Source of the DNA: Devosia sp.
GTDB taxonomy: Bacteria; Pseudomonadota; Alphaproteobacteria; Rhizobiales; Devosiaceae
Assembly (NCBI RefSeq): GCF_028290625.1
Contig: NZ_JAQGJM010000014.1
Location: 1 to 64,000 of the forward strand
DNA: 64,000 nucleotides
Reading direction: 5' to 3'
Position 1 is the stretch's first letter, and the number at the start of each line of letters is the position of its first letter. The position numbers and the translations under genes are program-made. Shown here one piece after another: positions 17,416-25,767 of this stretch. A model generated the notes under the pieces. That model worked only from the letters and a program-made list of their open reading frames with translations. It had not been told where the DNA came from and did not search any database.

Positions 17416-17829
17416 TCAGGTGAGGGCGGCCCAGGCCGCCACCAGGATGATCACGAACGTTACCAGTGCCGCCAGCACATAGAGGATCGTCCGCAGTTTC
17501 CCGCCCTTGGCCGGCTCACCGCCGCGCAGGTAGACCACGGCATGGGCCAGCCGGATCGCCACATGCAGCCACACCAGCACGGCGAGCAACACGGCGCCCA
17601 CGCCGGCCAGAATGGCCAGCACGGTCGCGATCGCGAACGGCCCAAGCGCCTCCACCGAGTTCATATGCACCCGGTCGATGCGATAGAGCGGGTTCTCGTC
17701 GCGCGCATCGAACACCGTGCCGCCAAGCAGGCCCGCCTTGCCCTTGGACATCCCGCTATAGCTTGCCAGACCTAGCGACACCAGGCAGACCACCAAGACG
17801 CCGACAATGCTCAATGCGTATACTTCCAC
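17416..17829 (-). CDS. MAPEG family membrane protein (second copy)
   Basis: The protein has 137 residues from the GTG at 17829. GGAGGA lies 4 nt upstream, so the GTG is preferred to a TTG 4 codons earlier. Four hydrophobic spans are visible. The family region RVHMNSVEALGPFAIATVLAIL and LHVAIRLAHAVVYLRGG correspond to MAPEG helices 2 and 3. It is only distantly similar to the MAPEG protein at 4350. It is divergent from the RpiR regulator at 18069. Function is unknown; the family includes glutathione- and lipid-peroxide-handling enzymes in eukaryotes. Confidence 0.83.
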   Translation of the reverse strand: MEVYALSIVGVLVVCLVSLGLASYSGMSKGKAGLLGGTVFDARDENPLYRIDRVHMNSVEALGPFAIATVLAILAGVGAVLLAVLVWLHVAIRLAHAVVYLRGGEPAKGGKLRTILYVLAALVTFVIILVAAWAALT

Positions 17830-18068
17830 TTCGTCCTCCAATGTTCGCTACGGGCCGCTATCGGCCATCCGTCTCGATCTTGTAGCGCTTGCGGATCAAC
17901 CGCAAGAACATCGGAAGGTGCGGCCAGCCTCGGCAGGACGCGCAGTTTACAAATTTGTAAGGTGACAGGCCTCGCTGGCCGGCGGTCCAAACCGTCATGT
18001 TGCTGTAATAAATGTTTCCTAGTACGACCATGTGAAGTGTTCACTACAGAACCCAGGAAACCGGTTTG

Positions 18069-18968
18069 ATGTCCTCCAGCGCGGCGCAGCCAGCACAGGC
18101 CGAATTCGACGTCAAAGTGGCAGACGCCATGGAGCGGCTATCGCCGGCCGAGCGGCAGGTCGCCCGGTTCTTTGTCGACCGCAAGCAGGCAGTGCTGCTG
18201 AATTCAGCCGCCCAGATCGCCGAAATGGCGGGATCGAGCGACGCGACGGTGGTGCGTACGGCGCGCTCGCTGGGCTTCGGTGGCCTCTCCGAATTGCGCG
18301 AGGTGCTACTGACCGAATTGACCGGCACCACGCCGGGCTCTCGTTTGGCCCACACGCTGGAAGAAGCCGGCGTCGATGCCGGCTCGGCGCTGCACCATGT
18401 CATCGGCATTCATCACGATGTGCTCGACCTGCTCAAGACCCCAGCAATGGGGCAGAGCCTGTCGCGCGCTGTCGACATTCTGGCGGCGGCCCGGCGGCGG
18501 CATGTGTTCGGCATCGGCCCGTCCGGCGCCATGGCCAATTATGCCACGCTCCAGTTCAACCGCATTGGGCTGCCGACCAGCGCCCTGTCCTCTTCCGGCA
18601 TTGCTCTCGCCGATGGACTGCTGGACCTGCGCCCGGGCGACGCCGTGCTGATGCTGGCCTATGCGCCGCTCTATCGCGAGGCCTCGGTGACGCTGGACGA
18701 AGCACAACGCCAGGGCGTGCCGGTCGTGCTGATCAGCGACGATCTGGAACCGCTGGTGCGCGGCCGTATCGCCGAGGTGCTGCCGGTGCCCCGCGGCAAG
18801 GCCGACCATCTGGCCATGCATGGCGGCACCATGGTGCTGCTCGACGCCATGATCATCAGCCTGGCGGCGCGGGCCAGCGAGGCCGCAATCGATAGCCTGG
18901 ACCGCCTGAGCGCTCTACGCGGCGCCATCGACAAGAGCTGGATCAAACGCGGCACGCGAAAGAAATAA
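18069..18968 (+). CDS. RpiR-family transcriptional regulator with SIS domain
   Basis: The protein has 299 residues from the ATG at 18069 (AGGAAA 8 nt upstream). The N-terminal HTH_6 domain (about residues 10-85) contains LSPAERQVARFFVDRKQAVLLNSAAQIAEMAGSSDATVVRTARSLGF. The C-terminal SIS domain (about 125-265) has VFGIGPSGAMANYATLQFNRIG and VLMLAYAPLYRE. SIS domains of this family usually bind phosphosugars. It is encoded just upstream of an AfuABC/FbpABC-type importer in the same direction, which suggests the transported compound or its product is the effector. Position and direction make autoregulated control of the import operon likely. Confidence 0.9.
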   Translation: MSSSAAQPAQAEFDVKVADAMERLSPAERQVARFFVDRKQAVLLNSAAQIAEMAGSSDATVVRTARSLGFGGLSELREVLLTELTGTTPGSRLAHTLEEAGVDAGSALHHVIGIHHDVLDLLKTPAMGQSLSRAVDILAAARRRHVFGIGPSGAMANYATLQFNRIGLPTSALSSSGIALADGLLDLRPGDAVLMLAYAPLYREASVTLDEAQRQGVPVVLISDDLEPLVRGRIAEVLPVPRGKADHLAMHGGTMVLLDAMIISLAARASEAAIDSLDRLSALRGAIDKSWIKRGTRKK

Positions 18969-18984
18969 CCTTGATCGACACAAA

Positions 18985-19046
18985 ACATTCAAACTGCGTG
19001 ACTATGGTATACTGGCGCTAATTCTGCGCAAAAAATAGATACGCAG
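18985..19046 (+). promoter_or_regulatory. Candidate promoter and inverted repeat before the binding-protein gene
   Basis: TATACT at 19008-19013 is a good -10 element, but the -35 position (ACATTC at 18985-18990) is poor, as expected for an activator-dependent promoter. Downstream, CTGCG (19024-19028) and CGCAG (19042-19046) form an inverted repeat around an A/T-rich spacer and reach the AGGA ribosome-binding site. A repressor bound there would block both transcription and translation. This is inference by eye. Confidence 0.3.
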
Positions 19047-19056
19047 GACAATTAAC

Positions 19057-20061
19057 ATGAAACTCCGAAATTCTATTGGTATTGTGACGGCGTTGACTGT
19101 CGTTTCCATTGCCATGCCCGCCATGGCCGCCGATCTGGTACTGTATGATGCACTCGATTTCTCGGCCAAGGTCGTCGAGGCCTTCCAGGCCAAGACCGGC
19201 CTGACGGTCGATGTGGTCGAACCCGGCAGCACCGGCGAGACGCTGGGTAAGATCGCCGCTGAAGGCGACAATCCGCAATTCGACGTGCTCTGGCTCGATG
19301 GCTCGGCCGTGATGGAACGCATGGCCACCGATGGCGTACTGCAGCCGATCCCGGCCGCCCTGTTCGACAATGCCAAGTATACCGATCTGGGCAAGTCGCT
19401 GATCCCGGCCAGCCGCGCCTATCTGCCGACGGGCGCCAGTGCCACCGCGATCGAAGTCAATACCACCAAGGTCCCCGCCGAGCAGACGCCCGAAAGCTGG
19501 AAGGACCTCATCACCTTCGCGGGCTCCGTCGCCGCCAAGGACCCCAACCTGTCGGGCCCGGCCTATCAGTGGCTCGCCGGCTTCTTCCAGACCAATGGCA
19601 TCGATGCAGGCAAAACCCTGCTGACCAGCATGCTGACCAACAAGGCGCTATCGGGCCTCTCCAGCGGCGGCAAGGTCAATTCGGCCGTCCTGACCGGCGA
19701 CGCCAGCGTCGGCATCAACCAGGACAGCGCCATCTTCGCCAAGATCGCTGCCGGCGAGCCGGTGATTGCCGTCTACGCCAGCGAGGGCGCCGTTGCCCTG
19801 CCGGAAAGCCTGGGCATCGCCGCCAATACCCAGCATCTCGACGCCGCCACCAAGTTCATCACCTTCGCCACCAGCGCCGAAGGCCAGGCGGCGATGCAGG
19901 ACGGTGACGACACCGATTTCTTCTTCATCCCGATCATCGATGGCGTCGCCGCCAAGCCGGGCCGCAAGACCGATATCGCCTTCATCCACCTCGACGACGC
20001 CGTGGCCTCTGCACATGAGGAAGAGTGGAAGTCGTGGTACCGGGACAATTTCGTTCCGTGA
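19057..20061 (+). CDS. ABC importer periplasmic binding protein, AfuA/FbpA-like
   Basis: The protein has 334 residues with a Sec signal peptide ending AMA/ADLVLYDALDF. The mature protein is a type II periplasmic binding protein: VVEAFQAKTGLTVDVVEPGSTGETLGKIAAEG is typical of the iron/sugar-phosphate/phosphonate group, and FDVLWLDGS and ASVGINQDSAIF follow. Members annotated as ferric-binding include AfuA, which was shown to bind hexose phosphates. The FbpA paired tyrosines needed for iron are not evident near the C-terminus. Its stop overlaps the permease start (GTGA). With an RpiR regulator upstream, a phosphorylated sugar is a fair alternative to iron. Confidence 0.85.
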   Translation: MKLRNSIGIVTALTVVSIAMPAMAADLVLYDALDFSAKVVEAFQAKTGLTVDVVEPGSTGETLGKIAAEGDNPQFDVLWLDGSAVMERMATDGVLQPIPAALFDNAKYTDLGKSLIPASRAYLPTGASATAIEVNTTKVPAEQTPESWKDLITFAGSVAAKDPNLSGPAYQWLAGFFQTNGIDAGKTLLTSMLTNKALSGLSSGGKVNSAVLTGDASVGINQDSAIFAKIAAGEPVIAVYASEGAVALPESLGIAANTQHLDAATKFITFATSAEGQAAMQDGDDTDFFFIPIIDGVAAKPGRKTDIAFIHLDDAVASAHEEEWKSWYRDNFVP

Positions 20062-21860
20062 GCCTGTCCCTGCCCACCACCAGAACCAGCGGGGTCGCGG
20101 CATTCGTCCGCGACTTCGTCTCCGGCTCGCCAAATCTGCTGGTCTATGGCCTGTTCGCGCTGCTGGTCGGCCTGCCGTTGGCGACCGTGCTGCTGCAGGC
20201 CGTATTGCCGGCACTGTTCGATCCGCGTGCCACCGGCATCGCTTTCAGCCTCGATCCGCTGCTGCGCACATTTTCCTCGCCGCGGGCAGCACAATCGATC
20301 GTCAATTCGCTCGAACTGGCCGCCACTGTAGCGGTCACGACAACCATGCTGGGCGGCGCCTTCGCCGTGCTGGTGGTACGCTGCAACCTGCCGCTGCGCC
20401 CGCTGGTCGCGGCGGTGCCGTGGCTCGTGTTCCTCACGCCGTCCTATCTCAAGGCGCTGGCCTGGGTTCTGCTGATGTCGCCTGGCGGCTATCTGGCGCA
20501 GATCGGCCTGCTGCCGCCAGCACTGGGCCAAGCCTTCTTCGGGCTGGGCGGATTGGTGTTCGTGCATACGCTGAGCCTTTTCCCCCTCGCCAGCTTCATC
20601 ATCGGCGCCGCCCTGATGGGCCTTGGCCGCGAGTATGAGGATGCGGCGCGGCTCGCTGGTGCCGGCCCGCTCAAGGTGTGGCTGCGCGTCAATGGCCCCT
20701 TGCTGATGCCGGCCATCGCGCTCAGCGCCATGGCGATCTTTGCCGAGGTGTTGAGCGATTTCGGCCTCGCTTCGACCATTGCCCGCCTGTCGAGTTTTGG
20801 CGTGCTCACCTATGGCATCTACGTCGCGGCCAGCGATTATCCGGTCGATTTCCCGATGGCCGGCGCGCAGGCGCTGGTGCTGATGAGCCTGGTCTTCCTC
20901 GTCGTGCTGGCCGATCGCCTATTGCGCCGCCGCGCTGGAGCCCGCCTGATCTCGGGCCGCTCAAAGCCCGCGCCGCTCTATGAATTGGGCGCCTGGCGCT
21001 GGGTGGCCACCGCGGGCGGCCTGCTGGTTGCCCTCTTGGCACTCATCCTGCCGCTCGCCGCCATCACCATCCGCGCCGCCAGCCGCACGCTGGGCCGCGG
21101 CCTGTCATTGGACAATCTGACCTTCGCCAACATCGCCGAGGCCCTGTCGCTGGGCACCACCGCCAGCGACGCCATCCTGCGCTCGCTGCTGTGGGCGGCG
21201 ATGAGCGCGCTGGTCGCAGCCGCCATCAGCTTCGTGCTGGCCGCCCAACTCGATCGGGGCACCGCCAATGCGCGCTCCGCCGTCATCGGCCTGTCGCTCG
21301 GCGCCGTCGCCATTCCCGGCATCGTGCTCGGCTTCGGCTATATCCTGGTGTGGAACCGCCTGCCCGGCTTCCGCGATTGGGCCATGCCGCGTTACGGCGA
21401 TGCCTCGCTGCTGATCACCGGCTATGTGGCGGCGGCCCTGCCTTATTGCCTCGTCGTCATCATGACCGCCGTCGGCCAGCTCACTCCCACCCTGGGCGAT
21501 GCGGCGCGGCTGCATGGCATCGGCCCGGTGCGGCGCTTGCTTGCCATCACCCTGCCGCTGGTATCGCTCAGTGTATTGACCGCCTTCGTGCTGACCTTCA
21601 TCCGCACCGTTTTCGAGTTGCCGATCTCGCAAATGTTGATCCCGGTCAGTGGACCACCGGCGCCGACGGTAATCCTCAAGCTGTTCAGCCACGACAAGGA
21701 CGGGCTGGCGGCCTCGATCGCGCTGGTGGCGATGATCGCTGCTGGGAGCATCGCGGCGATCGCCTGGCTGGTGTTCCGACGCCTGATGGTACGCCGTGTC
21801 GCGCCAGTCCCCAAGGCCGATCCCGCGCGCCTGCACCTGGCATTGGAGGCCACGTCATGA
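20058..21860 (+). CDS. ABC importer permease, two fused halves (AfuB/FbpB-like)
   Basis: The protein has 600 residues from a GTG at 20058 overlapping the previous stop. There are about 12 membrane spans in two homologous halves, each with an EAA loop that contacts the ATPase: GREYEDAARLAGAGPLKVW near residue 195 and LGDAARLHGIGPVRRLL near 480. This double-length form is normal for FbpB/AfuB permeases. The internal linker contains RRRAGARLISGRSKPAPLYELG. It is translationally coupled to both neighbours. Confidence 0.92.
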   Translation: MSLSLPTTRTSGVAAFVRDFVSGSPNLLVYGLFALLVGLPLATVLLQAVLPALFDPRATGIAFSLDPLLRTFSSPRAAQSIVNSLELAATVAVTTTMLGGAFAVLVVRCNLPLRPLVAAVPWLVFLTPSYLKALAWVLLMSPGGYLAQIGLLPPALGQAFFGLGGLVFVHTLSLFPLASFIIGAALMGLGREYEDAARLAGAGPLKVWLRVNGPLLMPAIALSAMAIFAEVLSDFGLASTIARLSSFGVLTYGIYVAASDYPVDFPMAGAQALVLMSLVFLVVLADRLLRRRAGARLISGRSKPAPLYELGAWRWVATAGGLLVALLALILPLAAITIRAASRTLGRGLSLDNLTFANIAEALSLGTTASDAILRSLLWAAMSALVAAAISFVLAAQLDRGTANARSAVIGLSLGAVAIPGIVLGFGYILVWNRLPGFRDWAMPRYGDASLLITGYVAAALPYCLVVIMTAVGQLTPTLGDAARLHGIGPVRRLLAITLPLVSLSVLTAFVLTFIRTVFELPISQMLIPVSGPPAPTVILKLFSHDKDGLAASIALVAMIAAGSIAAIAWLVFRRLMVRRVAPVPKADPARLHLALEATS

Positions 21861-22900
21861 CGTCATCCCTGAGCTGTTCGGGTATTCGAAAGTCGCTCGG
21901 CGGGCGCATCGTGCTGCACGATCTTGATCTTGAGGTCCGTGCCGGCGAAGTCGTGTCGCTGCTCGGCGCCAGCGGCTCGGGCAAGACCACGCTGCTGCGC
22001 ATCGTCGCCGGCCTGCTCAATCCCGATAGCGGCCGCGTCGCCATCAATGATCGCACGGTCTGGGACCGCACCAGTGCCGAGCCGCCGGAGAAGCGGCGCA
22101 TCGGCATGGTGTTCCAGGACTATGCGCTGTGGCCGCATATGACCGTCGCGGGCAATCTGGCCTTCGGCCTCGAAGCCCTGCGCCTGTCGGCCACCGACGC
22201 CAAGGCGCGGGTCGAGCATGCGCTGGAGGTGACGCGGCTATCGGCGTTCCGCGACCGTTATCCGAGCGATCTCTCGGGCGGCCAGCAGCAGCGCGTGGCT
22301 ATCGCCCGGTGCCTCGCCGCGCGACCGGCGCTGATGCTGTTCGATGAACCGCTGAGCAACCTCGATGCCGCTTTGCGCGAAGACATGCGCGTGGAAATGA
22401 TGGAACTGGTGCGGCGCGAGGGCGTCACCGTGCTCTATGTCACCCACGACCAGGCCGAGGCCATGGCGGTGTCGGACCGGATCGCAGTGATGCGCGAGGG
22501 CGTCATCGCCCAGCTCGATACACCGCAGGCCATCTACGAGACGCCGGCCAGCAGTTTCGTCGCCAGTTTCATCGGCGGGTTTTCCCTGGTGCGCGGCGCC
22601 GTGCAGGCTGGCCAGTTCATGCTGGCCGATGCCGGCGCCAAAGCGGTTCAGACCTCGAGCGCCAGGGACGGCGCCGGTGTGCTGGTGATCCGCCCGGAAG
22701 ATGCGCGGCCGGCCAACGATCATCCCAATTCGCAGTTTCAGGGCAAGGTGCTGTCGCGCGCCTTCCAGGGCCGCTGCTGGCGCCTGTCGGTCGATCTCGG
22801 ACCCGCCCGGGTCCGGCTGGACTGGCCGGAAGCGCCGGAGATTGGCTCCAGCTTCGCGTTCTCCCTGCCACCCAATCGCTGCCTCGTTCTCGCCGCTTAG
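21857..22900 (+). CDS. ABC importer ATP-binding protein (AfuC/FbpC/PotA-like)
   Basis: The protein has 347 residues with its ATG overlapping the permease stop. The nucleotide-binding domain has Walker A GASGSGKTT, the Q-loop MVFQDYALWPHMTV, the signature LSGGQQQRVAIARCLA, Walker B LMLFDEPLSNLD and the switch VTHDQAEAM. A C-terminal TOBE-type domain (about residues 255-347) includes VLVIRPEDARPAND and often carries regulatory sites. It is the third gene of the importer. Confidence 0.94.
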   Translation: MTSSLSCSGIRKSLGGRIVLHDLDLEVRAGEVVSLLGASGSGKTTLLRIVAGLLNPDSGRVAINDRTVWDRTSAEPPEKRRIGMVFQDYALWPHMTVAGNLAFGLEALRLSATDAKARVEHALEVTRLSAFRDRYPSDLSGGQQQRVAIARCLAARPALMLFDEPLSNLDAALREDMRVEMMELVRREGVTVLYVTHDQAEAMAVSDRIAVMREGVIAQLDTPQAIYETPASSFVASFIGGFSLVRGAVQAGQFMLADAGAKAVQTSSARDGAGVLVIRPEDARPANDHPNSQFQGKVLSRAFQGRCWRLSVDLGPARVRLDWPEAPEIGSSFAFSLPPNRCLVLAA

Positions 22901-22925
22901 CTTCACGCATGGATCGGAATTTTGC

Positions 22926-23666
22926 ATGACCGCTACCGTCTTTTCCACGGTGACCGCCGCCTTCCTCGCTTCCTTCGTGGAAGTGGTGGAGGCATTCACC
23001 ATCGTCCTCGCTGTCGGCCTGACCCGCGGCTGGCGTCCCGCCTTTATCGGCACGGGGCTGGCCCTGCTGGTGCTGATCGCGCTGGTGCTGGTGTTCGGGC
23101 CGTTGCTGGCGCTGATCCCCATCGCCTATGTGCAGTTCGTGGTCGGCGTGCTGCTGATCCTGTTCGGCATGCGATGGCTGCGCAAGGCCATCCTGCGCTC
23201 CACCGGCGTCATCGCCCTGCATGACGAGGAGAAAGCCTTCGCCGCCGAAACCGCCGCTCTGGCCCAACAGGCAAGCGATCGCCGCGCCAACTACCTGGCT
23301 GGGCTCGCCGCCTTCAAGGCCGTGCTGCTCGAAGGCATCGAGGTGATCTTCATTGTCATTGCCGTCGGCACTACGCGCGGGCTGACGCTTTATGCGGGCC
23401 TGGGCGCACTCGCCGCCGTTGTCGTGGTGATGGCCATTGGCCTCGCTTTGCACAAGCCACTGTCGCAGGTACCCGAAAACACCCTCAAATTCGTCGTCGG
23501 CCTGATGCTGACCAGCTTTGGCGTGTTCTGGACCGGTGAGGGCCTTGGCGCCGAGTGGCCGGGCGCGGACCTCGCCTTGCTTGCCATCTTCGCCGTCTTT
23601 GCCATCGCCTCCTGGGTAATCCTGCAAGCCGCGCACCAGACCCGCGCCAAGGGAGCAGTTCAATGA
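22926..23666 (+). CDS. COG4280-like membrane protein with duplicated ExxE motif, predicted cation transporter
   Basis: The protein has 246 residues from the ATG at 22926, with about six or seven membrane spans. An internal duplication is plain: VEVVEAFTIVLAVGLTRG (residues 18-35) matches LEGIEVIFIVIAVGTTRG (135-152), each with a membrane-embedded ExxE (E19/E22 and E136/E139). FTR1 iron permeases and GDT1/UPF0016 cation exchangers use similar acidic pairs, so I infer a divalent or ferric cation path. I believe the family is the uncharacterised COG4280. A soluble loop of charged and Ala-rich residues (98-122) separates the halves. It lies 25 bp after the importer ATPase and overlaps the next small gene by 4 bp. 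Confidence 0.75.
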   Translation: MTATVFSTVTAAFLASFVEVVEAFTIVLAVGLTRGWRPAFIGTGLALLVLIALVLVFGPLLALIPIAYVQFVVGVLLILFGMRWLRKAILRSTGVIALHDEEKAFAAETAALAQQASDRRANYLAGLAAFKAVLLEGIEVIFIVIAVGTTRGLTLYAGLGALAAVVVVMAIGLALHKPLSQVPENTLKFVVGLMLTSFGVFWTGEGLGAEWPGADLALLAIFAVFAIASWVILQAAHQTRAKGAVQ

Positions 23667-23869
23667 AATTCCTGCGCATCGCCGCCGAAGAACTGATCGG
23701 CATGTTCATCGATGACGGCAGCCTGGCCCTGTGGTCCGTAGTGCTCATCGCCATCGTCACCGCCGCCGTGCTCTGGCTCGGATTTCCGGGCCTATGGGGC
23801 GGCATCGCGCTGGCCCTCGGCTGCATCGTGATCCTCACCGCCAGCGTCCTGCGCGCGGCACGCCGCTGA
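23663..23869 (+). CDS. Small membrane protein, 68 residues, coupled to the ExxE protein
   Basis: Its ATG overlaps the preceding stop (ATGA), which favours a real coupled gene. The N-terminal 20 residues are amphipathic with FLRIAAEELIGMFIDDGS. Two hydrophobic spans follow (LALWSVVLIAIVTAAVLWLGF and LWGGIALALGCIVILTASVL), ending with a basic tail RAARR. No known domain. The likely role is a small partner or stabiliser of the preceding transporter. It could also be a relic of a longer subunit, but length and charge pattern look complete. Confidence 0.7.
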   Translation: MKFLRIAAEELIGMFIDDGSLALWSVVLIAIVTAAVLWLGFPGLWGGIALALGCIVILTASVLRAARR

Positions 23870-24008
23870 AGGCAGCGCCTGTGGATGGGCCGAACGCGGC
23901 CCGCCCCTGCCCCTCGACACCATGCTAAAGAACACTGACACTCTGGCGGCATAAGGCGATAATCTCGGTCAGCGGCAGAGCCAAAGCGCCGTCGCCGGGA
24001 GGTCGGAA

Positions 24009-24680
24009 ATGCAGATACTGCTCGTCGAGGACAACGACGACCTGGGCGACGCCGTCGAAAGCCGGCTCACCCAGGCCGGGCACGCCGTGACCTGGGTCAA
24101 GGATGGCAACGACGTGCTGCCCGCGGTGCGCGGAGAGAATTTCGACGCGATGGCGCTCGATCTGATGCTGCCCAACCGCAGCGGTTTCGAGCTGATCAAC
24201 CTGCTGCGCAAGGCGGGGTTCGATGCCCCCATCCTGGTCATGACCGCCCGCTCCGAAATCGACGACAAGGTCAGCCTGCTCGACCTTGGCGCTGACGATT
24301 ATCTCGTAAAACCCTTCGACCTGCGCGAGCTGGAGGCACGGCTGCGCGCCCTGATGCGTCGGACTGGAGGGATGACCAGCAGCATCGTCAATGTGGGCAA
24401 TGTCGCCATCGATGTCGCCGGGCGCGTCGTCACCATCGACGGCAAGGCCATCGAGATCGGCCGGCGCGAATTCCGGCTGCTGGAAATCCTGGTATCCAGC
24501 CTCGGCCGGGTGGTGCCGAAGGAGCGCCTGATGAACCAGCTGTTCAATCTCGACAACGACGTATCCACCAATGCGCTGGAACTCTACATCTCGCGCCTGC
24601 GCCGCAAACTGGGCGATGCGGAACTGGAGATCAGCACGGCGCGCGGCGTTGGCTACAAGGCGATCAATCGCCATGGATAG
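24009..24680 (+). CDS. OmpR/PhoB-type response regulator (TctD-like)
   Basis: The protein has 223 residues. The receiver domain has acidic residues ED near 7-8, the phospho-acceptor D51 in MALDLMLP, T79 and K101 in YLVKPFD. The C-terminal winged helix (about 130-220) includes REFRLLEILVSSLGRVVPKERLMNQLF and ALELYISRLRRKLGD. The gene overlaps the binding-protein gene that follows by 8 bp, and that overlaps the kinase gene by 4 bp, so all three proteins are made together as one signalling set. Targets may be the importer upstream, the tct genes downstream, or both. Confidence 0.93.
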   Translation: MQILLVEDNDDLGDAVESRLTQAGHAVTWVKDGNDVLPAVRGENFDAMALDLMLPNRSGFELINLLRKAGFDAPILVMTARSEIDDKVSLLDLGADDYLVKPFDLRELEARLRALMRRTGGMTSSIVNVGNVAIDVAGRVVTIDGKAIEIGRREFRLLEILVSSLGRVVPKERLMNQLFNLDNDVSTNALELYISRLRRKLGDAELEISTARGVGYKAINRHG

Positions 24681-25767
24681 CGCCCGCCTGTGGCGCGGTG
24701 CCATTGTCATCGCGATGCTCTCTGTTGCCCCCGTCATGGCGGCCAGCACCTACCCCGCTCCCAACGGCCAGCCTTCCGCCACCCTGACCATCGTGGGCAC
24801 GACGGACGAACCCTTGTTCCGCCATTTCATCGAGGGTTTTCAGCGCGAGCATGCCGATATCGCGGTGGTCTATGACGAGACCGATACGCTGCCGCTGTTT
24901 CAGGGACTGGTCGCGGGGACGCTGGCGCTCGATCCCGACCTGATCGTGTCGTCCGCCGCCGACCTGCAGATGAAGCTCGCCAATGACGGCTACGCGCTGG
25001 CCTATGACTCTCCCTGGCTCGATGCCCTGCCCACCTGGGCGCGGTGGCGCAACGAGGTTTTCGGGTTCACCTTCGAGCCGGCCGTAATCGTCTATAATCC
25101 GGCCCTGATTTCGGCCGAGGACGTGCCGCGTACTCATCTTGGCCTGGCCGAACTGCTGGAAACGCAGACGGCGCGCTTCGCCGGCAAGATCGCCACCTAC
25201 GACATCGGCGAAAGCGGCGTCGGCTACCTGCTGGCGGCGAACGACCAGTTCATTTCCTCCAACTTCTGGCGCCTCGCCAGCGCCTTCGGACGCGCCAAAG
25301 TGCGCCTGAGCGGCTCCAGCCCGCGCATTCTCGACGCCGTCGACTCGGGGGAACTGGCCCTCGCCTATAACGTGCTCGGCTCCTATGCCTTCGCGCGGCG
25401 CGCGGAGAGCCAGAATATCCAGGTCGTGGTGCCCGACGATTATGTGCTGGTGCTGACCCGCTCCATGCTCATTCCCCGTTCGGCGCCGCGAGCCGACCTG
25501 GGCAAGGCCTTCGTGGATTTTGCCCTGTCGCCCGCCGGGCAGGCGATCGCCGCAGGCCCCACGGCGCTGGGCGCGCTGGCCGGCGCCTTCCCCGATGGCT
25601 TCACCAGCGCCACCATCTCGGCGCGCGGCCGGGGCGCACTGCAGCCGATCGCCATTGGCCCCAGCCTTTTGGTCTCGCTCGACCAGCAGCGCCGCGACCG
25701 CTTTCTCGCCACCTGGCGCGAAATCGTTGCGCCCGGTAGCGCCACTGTGCCGCTGGAAAAGCCATGA
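24673..25767 (+). CDS. Periplasmic binding protein between response regulator and kinase, probable sensor accessory
   Basis: The protein has 364 residues from the ATG at 24673, overlapping the regulator gene. The signal peptide ends VMA/ASTYPAP. The body is a type II periplasmic binding protein (ATLTIVGTTDEPLFRHFIEGFQREHADIAVVYDETDTLP), distantly like AfuA/HptA-type proteins. It has no permease of its own. Being encoded between a response regulator and a kinase, it probably binds ligand and signals to the kinase periplasmic domain, as HptA does in the HptARS hexose-phosphate system and as BctC does for BctE. That function is inferred from arrangement only. Confidence 0.82.
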   Translation: MDSARLWRGAIVIAMLSVAPVMAASTYPAPNGQPSATLTIVGTTDEPLFRHFIEGFQREHADIAVVYDETDTLPLFQGLVAGTLALDPDLIVSSAADLQMKLANDGYALAYDSPWLDALPTWARWRNEVFGFTFEPAVIVYNPALISAEDVPRTHLGLAELLETQTARFAGKIATYDIGESGVGYLLAANDQFISSNFWRLASAFGRAKVRLSGSSPRILDAVDSGELALAYNVLGSYAFARRAESQNIQVVVPDDYVLVLTRSMLIPRSAPRADLGKAFVDFALSPAGQAIAAGPTALGALAGAFPDGFTSATISARGRGALQPIAIGPSLLVSLDQQRRDRFLATWREIVAPGSATVPLEKP

